DNA of 41,748 bases, from the NCBI GenBank assembly GCA_029260025.1, contig JAJDDZ010000312.1:1-41748 (forward strand), in the 5' to 3' direction. Each line of letters begins with the position of its first letter. Within the stretch, counting starts at the first letter, position 1. Source of the stretch: Phycisphaerae bacterium. Lineage in GTDB: Bacteria > Planctomycetota > Phycisphaerae > UBA1845. The notes beneath the pieces are model-generated. The model had not been told where the DNA came from and searched no databases. It saw nothing but the letters and a program-made list of their open reading frames with translations. The translations under genes were made by a program, and so were the position numbers. Shown in pieces: positions 17,031-26,510 of the stretch.

Positions 17031-17317
17031 CTTCGTTTACCGCGCCAGACGACCCATTTGTGCGATTCCGTTTGCGACAGCGTATCGACAGGGCGTTCTT
17101 CGACAAGTTTTTAAGGACCATACTTGGCGGTGGGGCGATTCATTGCGGCACATCGATCGAATGATTGTCATACTTGTAACATTCCTGGGAAGCGTTGGGA
17201 CACCGATTCGGGACAAAACGCCATTCTCCGGGTATGGTCTCTGTGGTCGCTATCGCTCGGGCTGGCGGTTTCGTGGAAATTATGGGGGATCGTTGTGTCC
17301 ATAGCGAGAGGGCAGAG

Positions 17318-19591
17318 ATGTTGAATCCGGATCCAGCAGCCATCGTCAAGTTGATTCTTGTTGGAGTCGCGATCGGCGCTCTCCCATTTCTCGCGGCGAC
17401 GCCGGTGTCTGCGTCTGGTACGTCCGTTCGTAAGCCGCTACCCGGACCCGATGAGATCAAGAAACTCCCCAAAGATGGCGGACCCAACTACAACCGACTG
17501 ATCTTCGAGAAGAGTCCATACCTACTTCAGCATGCCGCAAATCCTGTGAACTGGTACGCGTGGGGCGAAGAGGCTTTTGAAGCAGCCCGCAAACAGGATA
17601 AACCTATTTTCCTCTCTATCGGATACTCAACCTGCCACTGGTGTCATGTCATGGAGCATGAGTCTTTTGAAGACAACGAAGTCGCTACCGTCATGAACGC
17701 GCATTTCATTGCTGTCAAAGTCGATCGCGAGGAGAGACCTGACATCGACAACGTTTTCATGAAGGCATGCCGAGCGCTGGGTAAGCGTGGGGGTTGGCCC
17801 CTGACGATCATGATGTCCGCGGACAAGATTCCGTTTTTTGCCGGAACGTATTTCCCCAAAACGAGCAGGTTCGGTCGCGAAGGAATGATGGAGCTCATCC
17901 CTCGGATTGGAGAGGAATGGCGTAATGGGCGTAACGGGTTGCTGGATGCGGGGAAAAAGGTGCTCGCTCGCATCAAACCGCGCGTCAGTAACCGATCCGG
18001 AGCGGACCTCGACGAGTCCGTCTTGGCAAAAGGGTTTTCGCAACTCAGCCGGAGCGTTGATTCTGTCAATGGCGGTTTCGGGAAGGCGCCGAAGTTTCCA
18101 ACGCCTCATCGACTCAGCTTCTTACTTCGATACTGGCGACGGAGCGGCGATCCGGTTGCGCTGAAGATCGTCGAGCAGACGCTGCAGTCCATGCGTCGGG
18201 GCGGTATTTACGATCATATCGGGTTTGGGTTTCATCGCTATTCGACGGACGCGAATTGGCTTGTGCCTCATTTCGAGAAAATGCTTTACGACCAGGCGAT
18301 GTTGGTGATCGCTTTTGTCGAGGCCTACCAGGCAACAGGGAAAACAGAATACGCAGACACAGCGAGAGATGTCCTCGACTACGTTCTTCGGGACATGACC
18401 GATGCGAAAGGCGGGTTTTACTCGGCGGAGGACGCGGACAGCGAGGGCGTCGAGGGTAAGTTCAATGTCTGGTCGGCTGATGAAGTCCGGAAAGTGCTCG
18501 GGGGTGACGCGGACCTGTTTATCGAAGCGTACAACATTTTTCCCGGGGGTAATTTTAAGAATCCTCACACACCACCCACGACGAACATTCCGCACCTCAC
18601 GCAGACGTGGTCTGAGTTGGCGGCGGAATTCGGGATGGGCGAGGCTGATCTTCGCGGTAACCTCGAAGCGTCTCGATTGAAACTGTTTGCCGTGCGTGAA
18701 AAGCGCATCCATCCATATAAGGATGACAAAATCTTAACAGATTGGAACGGTCTGATGATCGCGGCGATGGCGAAGGCTGCGCAAGCGCTCGAAGCTCCGG
18801 AATACGCGGCTGCTGCCCAGCGTGCGGCGGACTTCATCTGGGATCATGTTCGAGATTCGCGCGGGCGACTGCTCAAAAGGCATCGCGGAGGCGCCTCGGC
18901 GCTGCCCGCTCATGCGGCTGATTACGCCTTTATGATTTGGGGTCTACTCGATTTATACGAAGCGAACTTTGATGTTGGGAATCTAAAGCGTGCGATCGAG
19001 TTGAACGACCAGCTTCTTACGCACTTTTGGGACGACCCTGCCGGCGGACTATTCTTCACCGCGGACGATAGCGAACCACTTCCCGTGCGGTCGAAAGAAG
19101 TGTATGACGGCGCGATCCCCTCTGCCAACTCCGTCGCCATGTTGAATTTTTTGCGGATCGCACGAATGACGGGCGACACCTCGCTCGAAGAAAAAGCGGC
19201 AGCCATCGGGCGTGCGTTCTCGGCGGGCATCTCAGGCGGTCCCTCGTCTTACGCGCAGTTGTTATGTGCCCTTGATTTTGGTGTTGGTCCTAGTTACGAG
19301 GTCGTCATCGTCGGTTCCCGCGATAGTGAAAGCACCAAGGCAATGATTTCGTCGCTACGAAAGACGTTTGCCCCAAACAAGGTTGTGCTGTTTCGCCCCG
19401 ACACCGATTCTCCAGAAATAACCGAGATCGCGACGTTCACCAAAAACCAAAAGGCCAAGGGCGGTACGGCGACAGCCTATGTATGTCGAAATCACCGCTG
19501 CAAGTTGCCCACAACAAACCCGAGTTTTATGGTTGAGAACTTGCTTGAAAAACCCGCAGCCACCAAGAAGGTCAAAGAGGCGGGGAACTAA
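17318..19591 (+). CDS. SSP411/YyaL-type protein with thioredoxin-like DUF255 domain, apparently exported
   Basis: About 757 residues from ATG 17318. This start is chosen because GAGAGG lies just upstream and translation then begins with a signal-peptide-like sequence (hydrophobic [18 protein letters not shown], then ATPVSASG). The open frame reaches back to 17195 without support. The N-terminal DUF255 thioredoxin-like domain carries the redox motif CHWC (C106, C109) in [15 protein letters not shown]. The remainder is an (alpha/alpha)6-barrel of the GlcNAc-2-epimerase-like type ([40 protein letters not shown]). The biochemical role of the family is not established. The RND pump gene begins only 27 bp downstream, so cotranscription is likely. 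Confidence 0.85.
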   Translation: MLNPDPAAIVKLILVGVAIGALPFLAATPVSASGTSVRKPLPGPDEIKKLPKDGGPNYNRLIFEKSPYLLQHAANPVNWYAWGEEAFEAARKQDKPIFLSIGYSTCHWCHVMEHESFEDNEVATVMNAHFIAVKVDREERPDIDNVFMKACRALGKRGGWPLTIMMSADKIPFFAGTYFPKTSRFGREGMMELIPRIGEEWRNGRNGLLDAGKKVLARIKPRVSNRSGADLDESVLAKGFSQLSRSVDSVNGGFGKAPKFPTPHRLSFLLRYWRRSGDPVALKIVEQTLQSMRRGGIYDHIGFGFHRYSTDANWLVPHFEKMLYDQAMLVIAFVEAYQATGKTEYADTARDVLDYVLRDMTDAKGGFYSAEDADSEGVEGKFNVWSADEVRKVLGGDADLFIEAYNIFPGGNFKNPHTPPTTNIPHLTQTWSELAAEFGMGEADLRGNLEASRLKLFAVREKRIHPYKDDKILTDWNGLMIAAMAKAAQALEAPEYAAAAQRAADFIWDHVRDSRGRLLKRHRGGASALPAHAADYAFMIWGLLDLYEANFDVGNLKRAIELNDQLLTHFWDDPAGGLFFTADDSEPLPVRSKEVYDGAIPSANSVAMLNFLRIARMTGDTSLEEKAAAIGRAFSAGISGGPSSYAQLLCALDFGVGPSYEVVIVGSRDSESTKAMISSLRKTFAPNKVVLFRPDTDSPEITEIATFTKNQKAKGGTATAYVCRNHRCKLPTTNPSFMVENLLEKPAATKKVKEAGN

Positions 19592-19618
19592 TCTCGGCGC
19601 CATCGACGGATAGAATTC

Positions 19619-22600
19619 ATGAAAGCAATTGAAGTAACGCTACGCAATCCGCATCTGGTTGTTGTACTCGTACTTGCGACCGCGGTCGTCGGTTTTCGGG
19701 CGATGATGGACATTCCCGCAGACCTTCTTCCGCAGTTCGAAACGCCGGCGGTGCAGATCGTGACGTTCTATCCGGGCATGCCGCCAAAGGTGATGGAAAA
19801 GGACATCATGAGTCGCCTCGAGCGGTGGACCGGACAGTCTGTCGGTATCGAGCATCAAGAGGCGAAGGCGATGCTCGGCGATTGCATCGTCAAGGACTTC
19901 TTTCGCGAGGATATCAGCTTCGACACAGCGATGTCTCAGGTCACGTCGTACGCGATGTCGGATATGTTCTACCTGCCGCCGGGGACGATCCCGCCGATGG
20001 TCATGCCTTTCGACCCGACCGCATCGGTACCGCTTTGCTTGGTCGGCGTGTCGAGTCCGACGATGTCGGAGCAGCAACTCTACGACGTGGCGTACTACGA
20101 ATTAAGAAACAAACTACAGGCGATCCAGGGAGTTATTGCGCCTGCAGTCTATGGCGGTGTTCTCAAACGGATTCTCGCCTACATCGATCCGATGAAGCTA
20201 TCGGTTCGCGGGCTCGCACCGATGGACATCGTTGACACGCTGAACAAACAAAGCGTGTTCATCCCAACGGGCAACGCGAAGATCGGAGACATCGATTATC
20301 AGATCGTTTCTAACGCGATGACGGAGACGGTCGAGGAAATGAACGAGTTCCCGGTCAAGGTTGACGGCGATTCGGTCGTTTTCATGCGCGACATCGGCGA
20401 GGTCAAGAACGCCAGTCAGATTCAGTCCAACAAGGTCCGCATCAACGGACGCACGATGGCCTACATTCCGATCTATAGACAACCGGGCGCGAACACCCTT
20501 GAGATCGTTTCCTCGATCAAGGAGAAGCTCCAGCGAATCGGCTCTCAACTCCGCGAAGAAAAACCTGAGGCGAAGGACCTTGTACTCGGCGTCGTCATGG
20601 ATCAGTCGCTGACGGTGCAAAAGTCGGTGAAGTGGCTTCAAGTGTCAGCTGCGCTGGGGGCGATCCTCGCCGGGCTTGTAGTCTTGGTTGCGCTTTGGAG
20701 TTTGCGCCTGACGTTCATCGTCGTTCTTGCGATTCCGCTTTCGATTCTTGTGACACTGATTGGACTGTTCTATACCGGGGATACGCTCAATAGTATGACG
20801 CTTGGAGGGCTGGCACTGGCGATTGGCATTCTGGTTGACCAGTCAATTGTCGTCCTTGACAACATCGTGCGTCATCTTGACATGGGCAAGACCAACGAAC
20901 AAGCCGCCCTCGATGGTACTCGCGAGGTCTCGCTGCCGGTGCTTGTTTCGACAATTACATTTATTATTGTCTTCTTCCCCGTTGTCTTTCTCACGGGAAT
21001 TCCACGGTTCTTGTTTGAACCGCTTGCCCTTACGGTTAGCCTCGCCGTCGTCGCGAGTTATTTGATTGCGATGCTGGTGATCCCGGCGTTTTCTGCGAAG
21101 TTATTGCGCCGCCGACAGCAGGATGAAGGTACTAAGCGAAAGAGTGAAGAGCGACGAGTCGCGTTCTCAGGCCTGTTTGGAAGAATCATCGCATCCCGCC
21201 ACGTCGTGGTCCTCGCGTCGTTCGGTTTGGTGATCGCGGCTGGGTTTATTGGCTGGACGGGTTTAGGACGCGAGCTGTTTCCGCCCGTTGATTCGAACCA
21301 GTTCATGATCAACGTGCGGTTGCCGTCCGGGACTCGCATCGAAAACACCGAAGCGGTCGTTGCCGAGATCGAAAAGAACATTACGGATCTCGTCGGCTCG
21401 CCGGACCCGGATTTTCCCGAGGCGGAAAAAGACGCGGACTCGAACTTGGTGATCCTGATTTCGAACATCGGCGTTCTCATGGATTGGCCCGCTGCGTATA
21501 CGCCCAACAACGGACCGATGGACGCGTTCCTGCTTGTACAGCTAAAAGGCAAGTCAGGACACCCAAACACGTTCGCGACGGTCGATACGTTGCGTGAACG
21601 GTTGAATCGAGAGTTTCCCCAGGCGAATTTCGCGTTTGACACGGGCGGGATGATGACGGCCGCGATGAACTTCGGTTTGCCGTCGCCGATTCAGGTTCAG
21701 GTGCGCGGTAGCGATTTGAACACGTCGATGCAAATCGGGACTGAGATTCTCCAGATCGTGCAATCGGTACCCGGTACGACGGACGTTCGTATCGCGCAGC
21801 GAATGGATTATCCGCAGATCGGTATCGATGTGGACCGTGTCCGAGCGGCGCAGCTAGGGCTCACTCAAGACGACGTGATTAAGAACGTCGTTACGGCGCT
21901 CAACTCTAGTATCGGATTTGATCCCGCTTTTTGGATTACGCCAAGCGGTGGTCACTATTTCATTGGTGCTCAATACGCTGAGGCGGACATCAACTCATTG
22001 GAAACCATTCGCGATATTCCGATTAGCGGCGCGAACAGCAAGGTACCCGTTCCGCTTCGAAACGTGGCAGATTTCTATCGTTCAACGGGACCGGCGGTTA
22101 TCAATCACCACAACATTACGAAAGTCATCGACGTCTACGCGAACGTTGCGACCGGGGTCGACGCGGGTTCGGTCGCAGAAGAGATCGAGCGGCGACTTGC
22201 AGAGTCCACGGTGCTCGCGCCGAAGGCAGAGACCGATGCGCGAGGAACTTTCTACGGGGTCAACGGCGACTACGCGGGTCGCGGTTATTCGTTCAAGGTC
22301 AAAGGCGAGACGGAGACGATGAGAAATGCGTTTTCCCAGTTCGCCGCCGGTCTCGGGATCGCCGCGATTCTGGTTTACCTCGCGATGGTAGCCCAGCTTC
22401 GATCGTTCACCGTTCCGTTTATTATTATTTTGAGCGTCCCGCTTGCACTCGTTGGAGTGGTCGCAGCCCTGTTTGTCACGGGGACGAATCTGAACATCCC
22501 CGCGTTCATGGGAATTATCATGATTACGGGGATCGTTGTTGAATACAGCATTATTCTCCTTGAATTCGCCGACAAGCGCGTGCGCGAAGGCGTCCCCGTT

Positions 22601-22843
22601 CGCAAAGCTATCGAAGAGGCGACGTTCATTCGACTTCGCCCGATTCTGATGACGTCCTTAACAACCTGGCTGGCGCTGATCCCCATGGCGATCGGAGCAG
22701 CCGGCGGCGAGGCGAACGCTCCCCTGGCACGAACGATCATCGGCGGCGTCTTGGCAGCGACGCTGCTTTCGCTCATCGTGATTCCTTGCATGTATGTGAT
22801 GGTCAAACGCGCACCGGAAGGTTCCAAGGCGGTGGCGTCGTGA
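19619..22843 (+). CDS. RND-family inner membrane efflux transporter
   Basis: A 1074-residue RND transporter with the duplicated six-helix architecture: helix 1 near residue 12-30, helices 2-6 at about 338-490, helix 7 near 528-546, helices 8-12 at about 905-1062, and two large periplasmic loops. It should exchange protons for substrate and export it through the fusion protein and TolC channel encoded next. Proton-relay positions differ from AcrB. Helix 4 reads GILVDQSIVVLDN, so only D407 is kept (AcrB has two aspartates). Helix 10 has a glutamate (E975, GIVVEYSIILLEF) where AcrB has lysine; an acidic residue here recalls CusA-type metal pumps. Substrate class therefore remains open. Starts with an ATG 27 bp after the SSP411-type gene. 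Confidence 0.92.
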   Translation: MKAIEVTLRNPHLVVVLVLATAVVGFRAMMDIPADLLPQFETPAVQIVTFYPGMPPKVMEKDIMSRLERWTGQSVGIEHQEAKAMLGDCIVKDFFREDISFDTAMSQVTSYAMSDMFYLPPGTIPPMVMPFDPTASVPLCLVGVSSPTMSEQQLYDVAYYELRNKLQAIQGVIAPAVYGGVLKRILAYIDPMKLSVRGLAPMDIVDTLNKQSVFIPTGNAKIGDIDYQIVSNAMTETVEEMNEFPVKVDGDSVVFMRDIGEVKNASQIQSNKVRINGRTMAYIPIYRQPGANTLEIVSSIKEKLQRIGSQLREEKPEAKDLVLGVVMDQSLTVQKSVKWLQVSAALGAILAGLVVLVALWSLRLTFIVVLAIPLSILVTLIGLFYTGDTLNSMTLGGLALAIGILVDQSIVVLDNIVRHLDMGKTNEQAALDGTREVSLPVLVSTITFIIVFFPVVFLTGIPRFLFEPLALTVSLAVVASYLIAMLVIPAFSAKLLRRRQQDEGTKRKSEERRVAFSGLFGRIIASRHVVVLASFGLVIAAGFIGWTGLGRELFPPVDSNQFMINVRLPSGTRIENTEAVVAEIEKNITDLVGSPDPDFPEAEKDADSNLVILISNIGVLMDWPAAYTPNNGPMDAFLLVQLKGKSGHPNTFATVDTLRERLNREFPQANFAFDTGGMMTAAMNFGLPSPIQVQVRGSDLNTSMQIGTEILQIVQSVPGTTDVRIAQRMDYPQIGIDVDRVRAAQLGLTQDDVIKNVVTALNSSIGFDPAFWITPSGGHYFIGAQYAEADINSLETIRDIPISGANSKVPVPLRNVADFYRSTGPAVINHHNITKVIDVYANVATGVDAGSVAEEIERRLAESTVLAPKAETDARGTFYGVNGDYAGRGYSFKVKGETETMRNAFSQFAAGLGIAAILVYLAMVAQLRSFTVPFIIILSVPLALVGVVAALFVTGTNLNIPAFMGIIMITGIVVEYSIILLEFADKRVREGVPVRKAIEEATFIRLRPILMTSLTTWLALIPMAIGAAGGEANAPLARTIIGGVLAATLLSLIVIPCMYVMVKRAPEGSKAVAS

Positions 22844-22861
22844 TACGAGTCTCTTGACGAT

Positions 22862-24169
22862 ATGGAAACAAAGATGAAAACCTCAAGAACCGCAACGACT
22901 CATCGGCATATCCCCGTGATAACGACCTTTCTGGTCGCATTGTTGTCGTTGTTTTTTGCGCAAGCGCGCGCGATCGGACAACAAACCAAACCAAACACAG
23001 CCGTCAGAGCGGAGGTCGTGAAACCCGCAAGTCGTCCGCTTCTACGTAAGGTGACGCTTCCGGGGAGTATCCGGGCTGAAGAATTGGTCGATCTTTATTC
23101 GAAGGCAAGCGGTTTCGTTGGATCGATTAACGTAGACATCGGAAGTCGCGTCAAAAAGGGCGATGTTCTTGTGCAGATCGACGTGCCCGAGATGCAGGAC
23201 GAACTGCGTCAAGCGAAATCGTTGGTCCAAGCCAAAGAGGCCAAGGTCAGTGCTCTTCAAGCGAAAGCAGGACACGCGGAGCAAGAGATTCTGACAGCTT
23301 CTGCCGACGTTCAGCAATACGAAGCGAAGTATACGCTTAGTCAAATGAATCTGAAGCGCAAGCAGGAACTTCGCGAAGGCAACGCGATCCCCGAGCAAGT
23401 ACTCGATCAGGCGCAGAGCGATCACGCAGTGGCTGGGGCGCAGGCGGAGATGGCGCGGATCAACGTTGCCGCCGCCCGCGCACAGAAACAAGCAGTAGAA
23501 GCTGATGTAGAGGTCGCCAGGGCGGACGCAGGCGTGGTTCGCGCCGACGTAGCAAAACTGCAGACGCTGATGGCGTACGCCCAGATCAAAGCGCCGTTCG
23601 ACGGTTTGATTACGATGCGTAACATCGATCACGGCGCATTCGTGCGCTCAGCCGCTGAGGGTGCCACCATGCCGCTGCTGCGAATCGCCATGAACGATCG
23701 CGTGCGCATCGTCATGGAGATTGCCGAGGGGGATGCGCCTTATGTTCGTGCGGGAACGGCTGTCACCGTCACGATCGCCGCGCTCGGCGGCGACCCGATC
23801 TCCGCGACCATCGCTCGGACGGCGGGTGCGCTCAATCCGAGTACACGCACCATGCGAGCGGAGGCGGACCTTGATAACGCCGACAATAGGTTGACCGCTG
23901 GTATGTACGCGATCGTCGCGGTGAATCTTGAGTCCAAGCAGCAAACGATGATGATCCCGTCCAAGGCAATTCGCACCGTAGGAGAGGATACGGTTGTGTT
24001 CGTGATTGATGGCGGCGTCGCGACTGCGAAGCCGATCACCATGGGATATGACGACGGGATCTGGGTTGAAGTGCTATCGGGACTCGACGGAAGCGAAGCA
24101 ATCATCACTGCCACCAACGGTGCGGTTACCATCGGGATGGCGGTCGCTGCTGTGCAGGCTGGTCTTTGA
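22862..24169 (+). CDS. RND efflux periplasmic membrane-fusion protein (HlyD/AcrA type)
   Basis: A 435-residue adaptor that links the RND pump to the outer membrane channel. It has an N-terminal export signal (ITTFLVALLSLFFAQARA), then a lipoyl half-domain (KASGFVGSINVDIGSRVKKGDVLVQID). A long alpha-helical hairpin rich in alanine, glutamine and lysine (about 110-235) follows, then the second lipoyl half (AQIKAPFDGLITMRNID), beta-barrel and membrane-proximal domains. It is separated from the pump gene by 18 bp. ATG 22874 is an alternative start four codons downstream. No metal-binding histidine or methionine cluster is obvious. Confidence 0.92.
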   Translation: METKMKTSRTATTHRHIPVITTFLVALLSLFFAQARAIGQQTKPNTAVRAEVVKPASRPLLRKVTLPGSIRAEELVDLYSKASGFVGSINVDIGSRVKKGDVLVQIDVPEMQDELRQAKSLVQAKEAKVSALQAKAGHAEQEILTASADVQQYEAKYTLSQMNLKRKQELREGNAIPEQVLDQAQSDHAVAGAQAEMARINVAAARAQKQAVEADVEVARADAGVVRADVAKLQTLMAYAQIKAPFDGLITMRNIDHGAFVRSAAEGATMPLLRIAMNDRVRIVMEIAEGDAPYVRAGTAVTVTIAALGGDPISATIARTAGALNPSTRTMRAEADLDNADNRLTAGMYAIVAVNLESKQQTMMIPSKAIRTVGEDTVVFVIDGGVATAKPITMGYDDGIWVEVLSGLDGSEAIITATNGAVTIGMAVAAVQAGL

Positions 24170-24201
24170 TTCGCGCGATCATCCAAGGGAGTGGAATAAT
24201 A

Positions 24202-25869
24202 ATGGCAAACTCAAACATTTCTTGTTGCACCGTACCTGACGATCGTCGTTCCGATCCGCGAACAGCGAGGAGCATCAGACCGCATCAGCTGCGCGACTAT
24301 CGCCTGCTGCTCGCGCTGTTCACGCTTGCCTTTGTTCCGATTGGCTGTCAAAAGCCGACGATGGACCTCCTGCCGCCTCGTCCGAGTCTTGCTTCCACGG
24401 AAGTTACCGGCGACCATGAACCCCTTCGTCTCGACGCCTCGCATATTCGCCCAATGTACACCGAGCTGCTTCCGATCGACTTATCGACGGTCGCTCGCGT
24501 TGCAACGGCAGAGAACTTTGACATTCGCCTCGCTCGGTCCGCCGTTGAAGCGTCACTCGGTCAATACGAGAGCACCGTTGGCAGCGCCTTCCCAGCGATC
24601 GTACCTACCGCGGTTTTCGAGCATGTCGAGGGAACAGTTCGAGCGACCGAGGGCAATCTCGTCGGCGTCGGTTTTGATACGTTTCAGGCTTCGGCTGCGA
24701 TCCAGTGGGTTGTCAATCCGGGGCGCGTCATCTACGACATCGTCGCCGCTAAGAAAAGGCTTTACGCTTCCGAGCGTCAAGAGCAGGCTGTTATTCAGAA
24801 GACGCTTCGGCGGGCTGTCGTTGGGTATTACTCGCTCGCGTTTGCCCAAGCGAGCGTTTCCGCCGCGAATCAAGGTGTGATCGAGGCAGACGAGCTGCTT
24901 CGCATAACCAAAATTCGTGTGCAGACCGGAACCGGCGTCCTTGCTGATGAACTTCGGGCGGACGCGAGACTAGCTGAGCGAAAGCAGGATCTCGTCTCCG
25001 CGCTCAACAACCTATACCGCGAGTCGGTCGCATTGTCGTTGACGTTGCATCTGGATTCCACGGTGACGCTCTTGCCGAGTGCGAGCGAGCTTCCGCCGAT
25101 CGGGCTCGTTCGCGACGATCTTGAGATTGATGAATTGCTCGGTTTCGCCATGGCCTTCCGGCCAGACCTCGAAAGCTTCCGGCAGATCGCCCAGGCTGCT
25201 GAGGCTGACGCGGGGAGTACATGGTGGAGCGGATTCGGCCCCGAACTTGCGCTGAGTTATCAATACGGCGGGATCATGGCCCAGGCTGATAGTGTAGAAA
25301 GCGCCGAAGGCATCCCGTCAAACCTCATCGTGAATCCCGGATCGGCGAACGGCTCATTTTCTGGGAATCCGGTCGCCAACGGGTTCATTCGCGAAGGCAT
25401 TTCGAGGGGGTCAAAGCGGCTAGATGGTCGCGATAACAAGAGATACGGATTCAGTGACCAACAGCGAGGAAGGGCGGGCGTGGGTTGGCGTTTGAGTCTC
25501 GCGACGTTTGGTCAAGTAAAGTCAGCCAACGCCGCCAACCAGCAAGCGATTATCCGGGCCGAGCAAATGCTCGACATGGTTCGCGCCGAGGTCGTCACCG
25601 CCGCCCAGATGAGCAAGACTCAAGAACAATTAGTCGCCTTAGCTCGCCAGCAGGTGACGTCCGCCGAAGAAGCACTGAGACTTAGCGAGGCGAATCTCAG
25701 CGCGGGTGCGATGACAACCCTCGACGTTCTCCAGGCTCAAGACGCCGCAACCCAGGCAAGACTTCGATACGCTCGCGCTGTTGTTGGGTACAACCAGTCG
25801 CAGGTGAACCTGTTGGCTTCGCTGGGATTGTTGTCAGAAGAGTCGCTTTTGCTACAAAACGACTCTTAG
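24202..25869 (+). CDS. TolC-family outer membrane efflux protein
   Basis: About 555 residues. ATG 24202 is chosen because a Shine-Dalgarno (AAGGGAGTGG) sits just upstream; the open frame begins at TTG 24166, overlapping the preceding stop. A hydrophobic segment ends in PIGC, an imperfect lipobox, so the protein may be a lipoprotein like OprM. Two OEP repeats are visible, with helical segments such as NFDIRLARSAVEASLGQYES and, in the second half, QLVALARQQVTSAEEALRLSE and TTLDVLQAQDAATQARLRYA. A poorly conserved linker of about 90 residues lies in the middle. It completes the tripartite pump with the two upstream genes. Confidence 0.9.
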   Translation: MANSNISCCTVPDDRRSDPRTARSIRPHQLRDYRLLLALFTLAFVPIGCQKPTMDLLPPRPSLASTEVTGDHEPLRLDASHIRPMYTELLPIDLSTVARVATAENFDIRLARSAVEASLGQYESTVGSAFPAIVPTAVFEHVEGTVRATEGNLVGVGFDTFQASAAIQWVVNPGRVIYDIVAAKKRLYASERQEQAVIQKTLRRAVVGYYSLAFAQASVSAANQGVIEADELLRITKIRVQTGTGVLADELRADARLAERKQDLVSALNNLYRESVALSLTLHLDSTVTLLPSASELPPIGLVRDDLEIDELLGFAMAFRPDLESFRQIAQAAEADAGSTWWSGFGPELALSYQYGGIMAQADSVESAEGIPSNLIVNPGSANGSFSGNPVANGFIREGISRGSKRLDGRDNKRYGFSDQQRGRAGVGWRLSLATFGQVKSANAANQQAIIRAEQMLDMVRAEVVTAAQMSKTQEQLVALARQQVTSAEEALRLSEANLSAGAMTTLDVLQAQDAATQARLRYARAVVGYNQSQVNLLASLGLLSEESLLLQNDS

Positions 25870-25886
25870 TTGTTCAAGGTTAAATC

Positions 25887-25899
25887 CTGCGAATCGCAG
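25887..25899. repeat. CTGCGA-A-TCGCAG inverted repeat between convergent genes
   Basis: A 6-bp dyad with a single central base, in the 44-bp spacer between the TolC-type and DinB-like stop codons. As RNA it could form a 5-bp stem with a 3-base loop, but no U-tract follows on either strand, so terminator function is uncertain. Confidence 0.3.
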
Positions 25900-25913
25900 A
25901 CAGATCGGACGCA

Positions 25914-26465
25914 CTATCGCGGGTCCGGCGGTCTCAGAATCGACAGATACGCTTTCCACGGTCCAACCTCATTCTCAAGCTGAAATGCCATCGCTTTCGC
26001 CATTTGTGAGATATGGTTGAGATCGTGAACCACCCACGCGGATAGCAATTCGCGAAGCTTTACGCCTCCAAGCGCCGGATGCAATCCGCGACTGTTGAGT
26101 TGCTTTTCAGAAAGATTCATCGCGAGGAGCGACTCGATATTCTCGGCACGAAGTCGTCCAAACTCGGCCAACAAATCGGAGATCTTTTTTCCTTGACTGT
26201 CCTTCACCTGCGCAAAGCGATCGAAGGGCTCAAATGGTTGTGACTCACCATGTTCGAGGACGATTCGCATGCGCGGAATCCAGTCCGTTCTCTCGCCGTG
26301 AATCAGATGCCCCACAATGTCAAACGCGCTCCAAGTGTCCGCGCCGTAGTTGTTTTCAGACCACTCCTGACTCAGGCCACGCAACATCATTTTCAGCACG
26401 TCGGGCGTGTTGGATAGAATCTCAACCGTCCGTTGTACGGAGTACTCCACCACGCTTCCTTTCAC
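25914..26465 (-). CDS. DinB-like (DinB_2 / YfiT-type) protein
   Basis: A 183-residue four-helix-bundle protein of the DinB/YfiT superfamily. The three histidines expected for metal binding are present: one in FDIVGHLIHGERTDW and two in WVVHDLNHISQM (HxxxH spacing). Members include thiol-dependent transferases and damage-inducible proteins of unknown activity; this one cannot be placed more precisely. The first codon is GTG (26465). A second GTG five codons later (26450) lies six bases after AAAGGA and is an equally good start. It lies 45 bp upstream, in the transcribed direction, of no other gene it clearly belongs with; the S9 peptidase end is the nearest feature. Confidence 0.75.
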   Translation of the reverse strand: MKGSVVEYSVQRTVEILSNTPDVLKMMLRGLSQEWSENNYGADTWSAFDIVGHLIHGERTDWIPRMRIVLEHGESQPFEPFDRFAQVKDSQGKKISDLLAEFGRLRAENIESLLAMNLSEKQLNSRGLHPALGGVKLRELLSAWVVHDLNHISQMAKAMAFQLENEVGPWKAYLSILRPPDPR

Positions 26466-26510
26466 CAGTCCGTATTCTGATGTTTGAACTGTTCGACGCT
26501 TCGGCGTTTC

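Noticed and set aside
25870-25900. Possible dif-like sequence CAAGGTTAAAT between convergent genes
   Set aside because: It partly matches the XerD half-site, but the neighbouring XerC half-site does not match.
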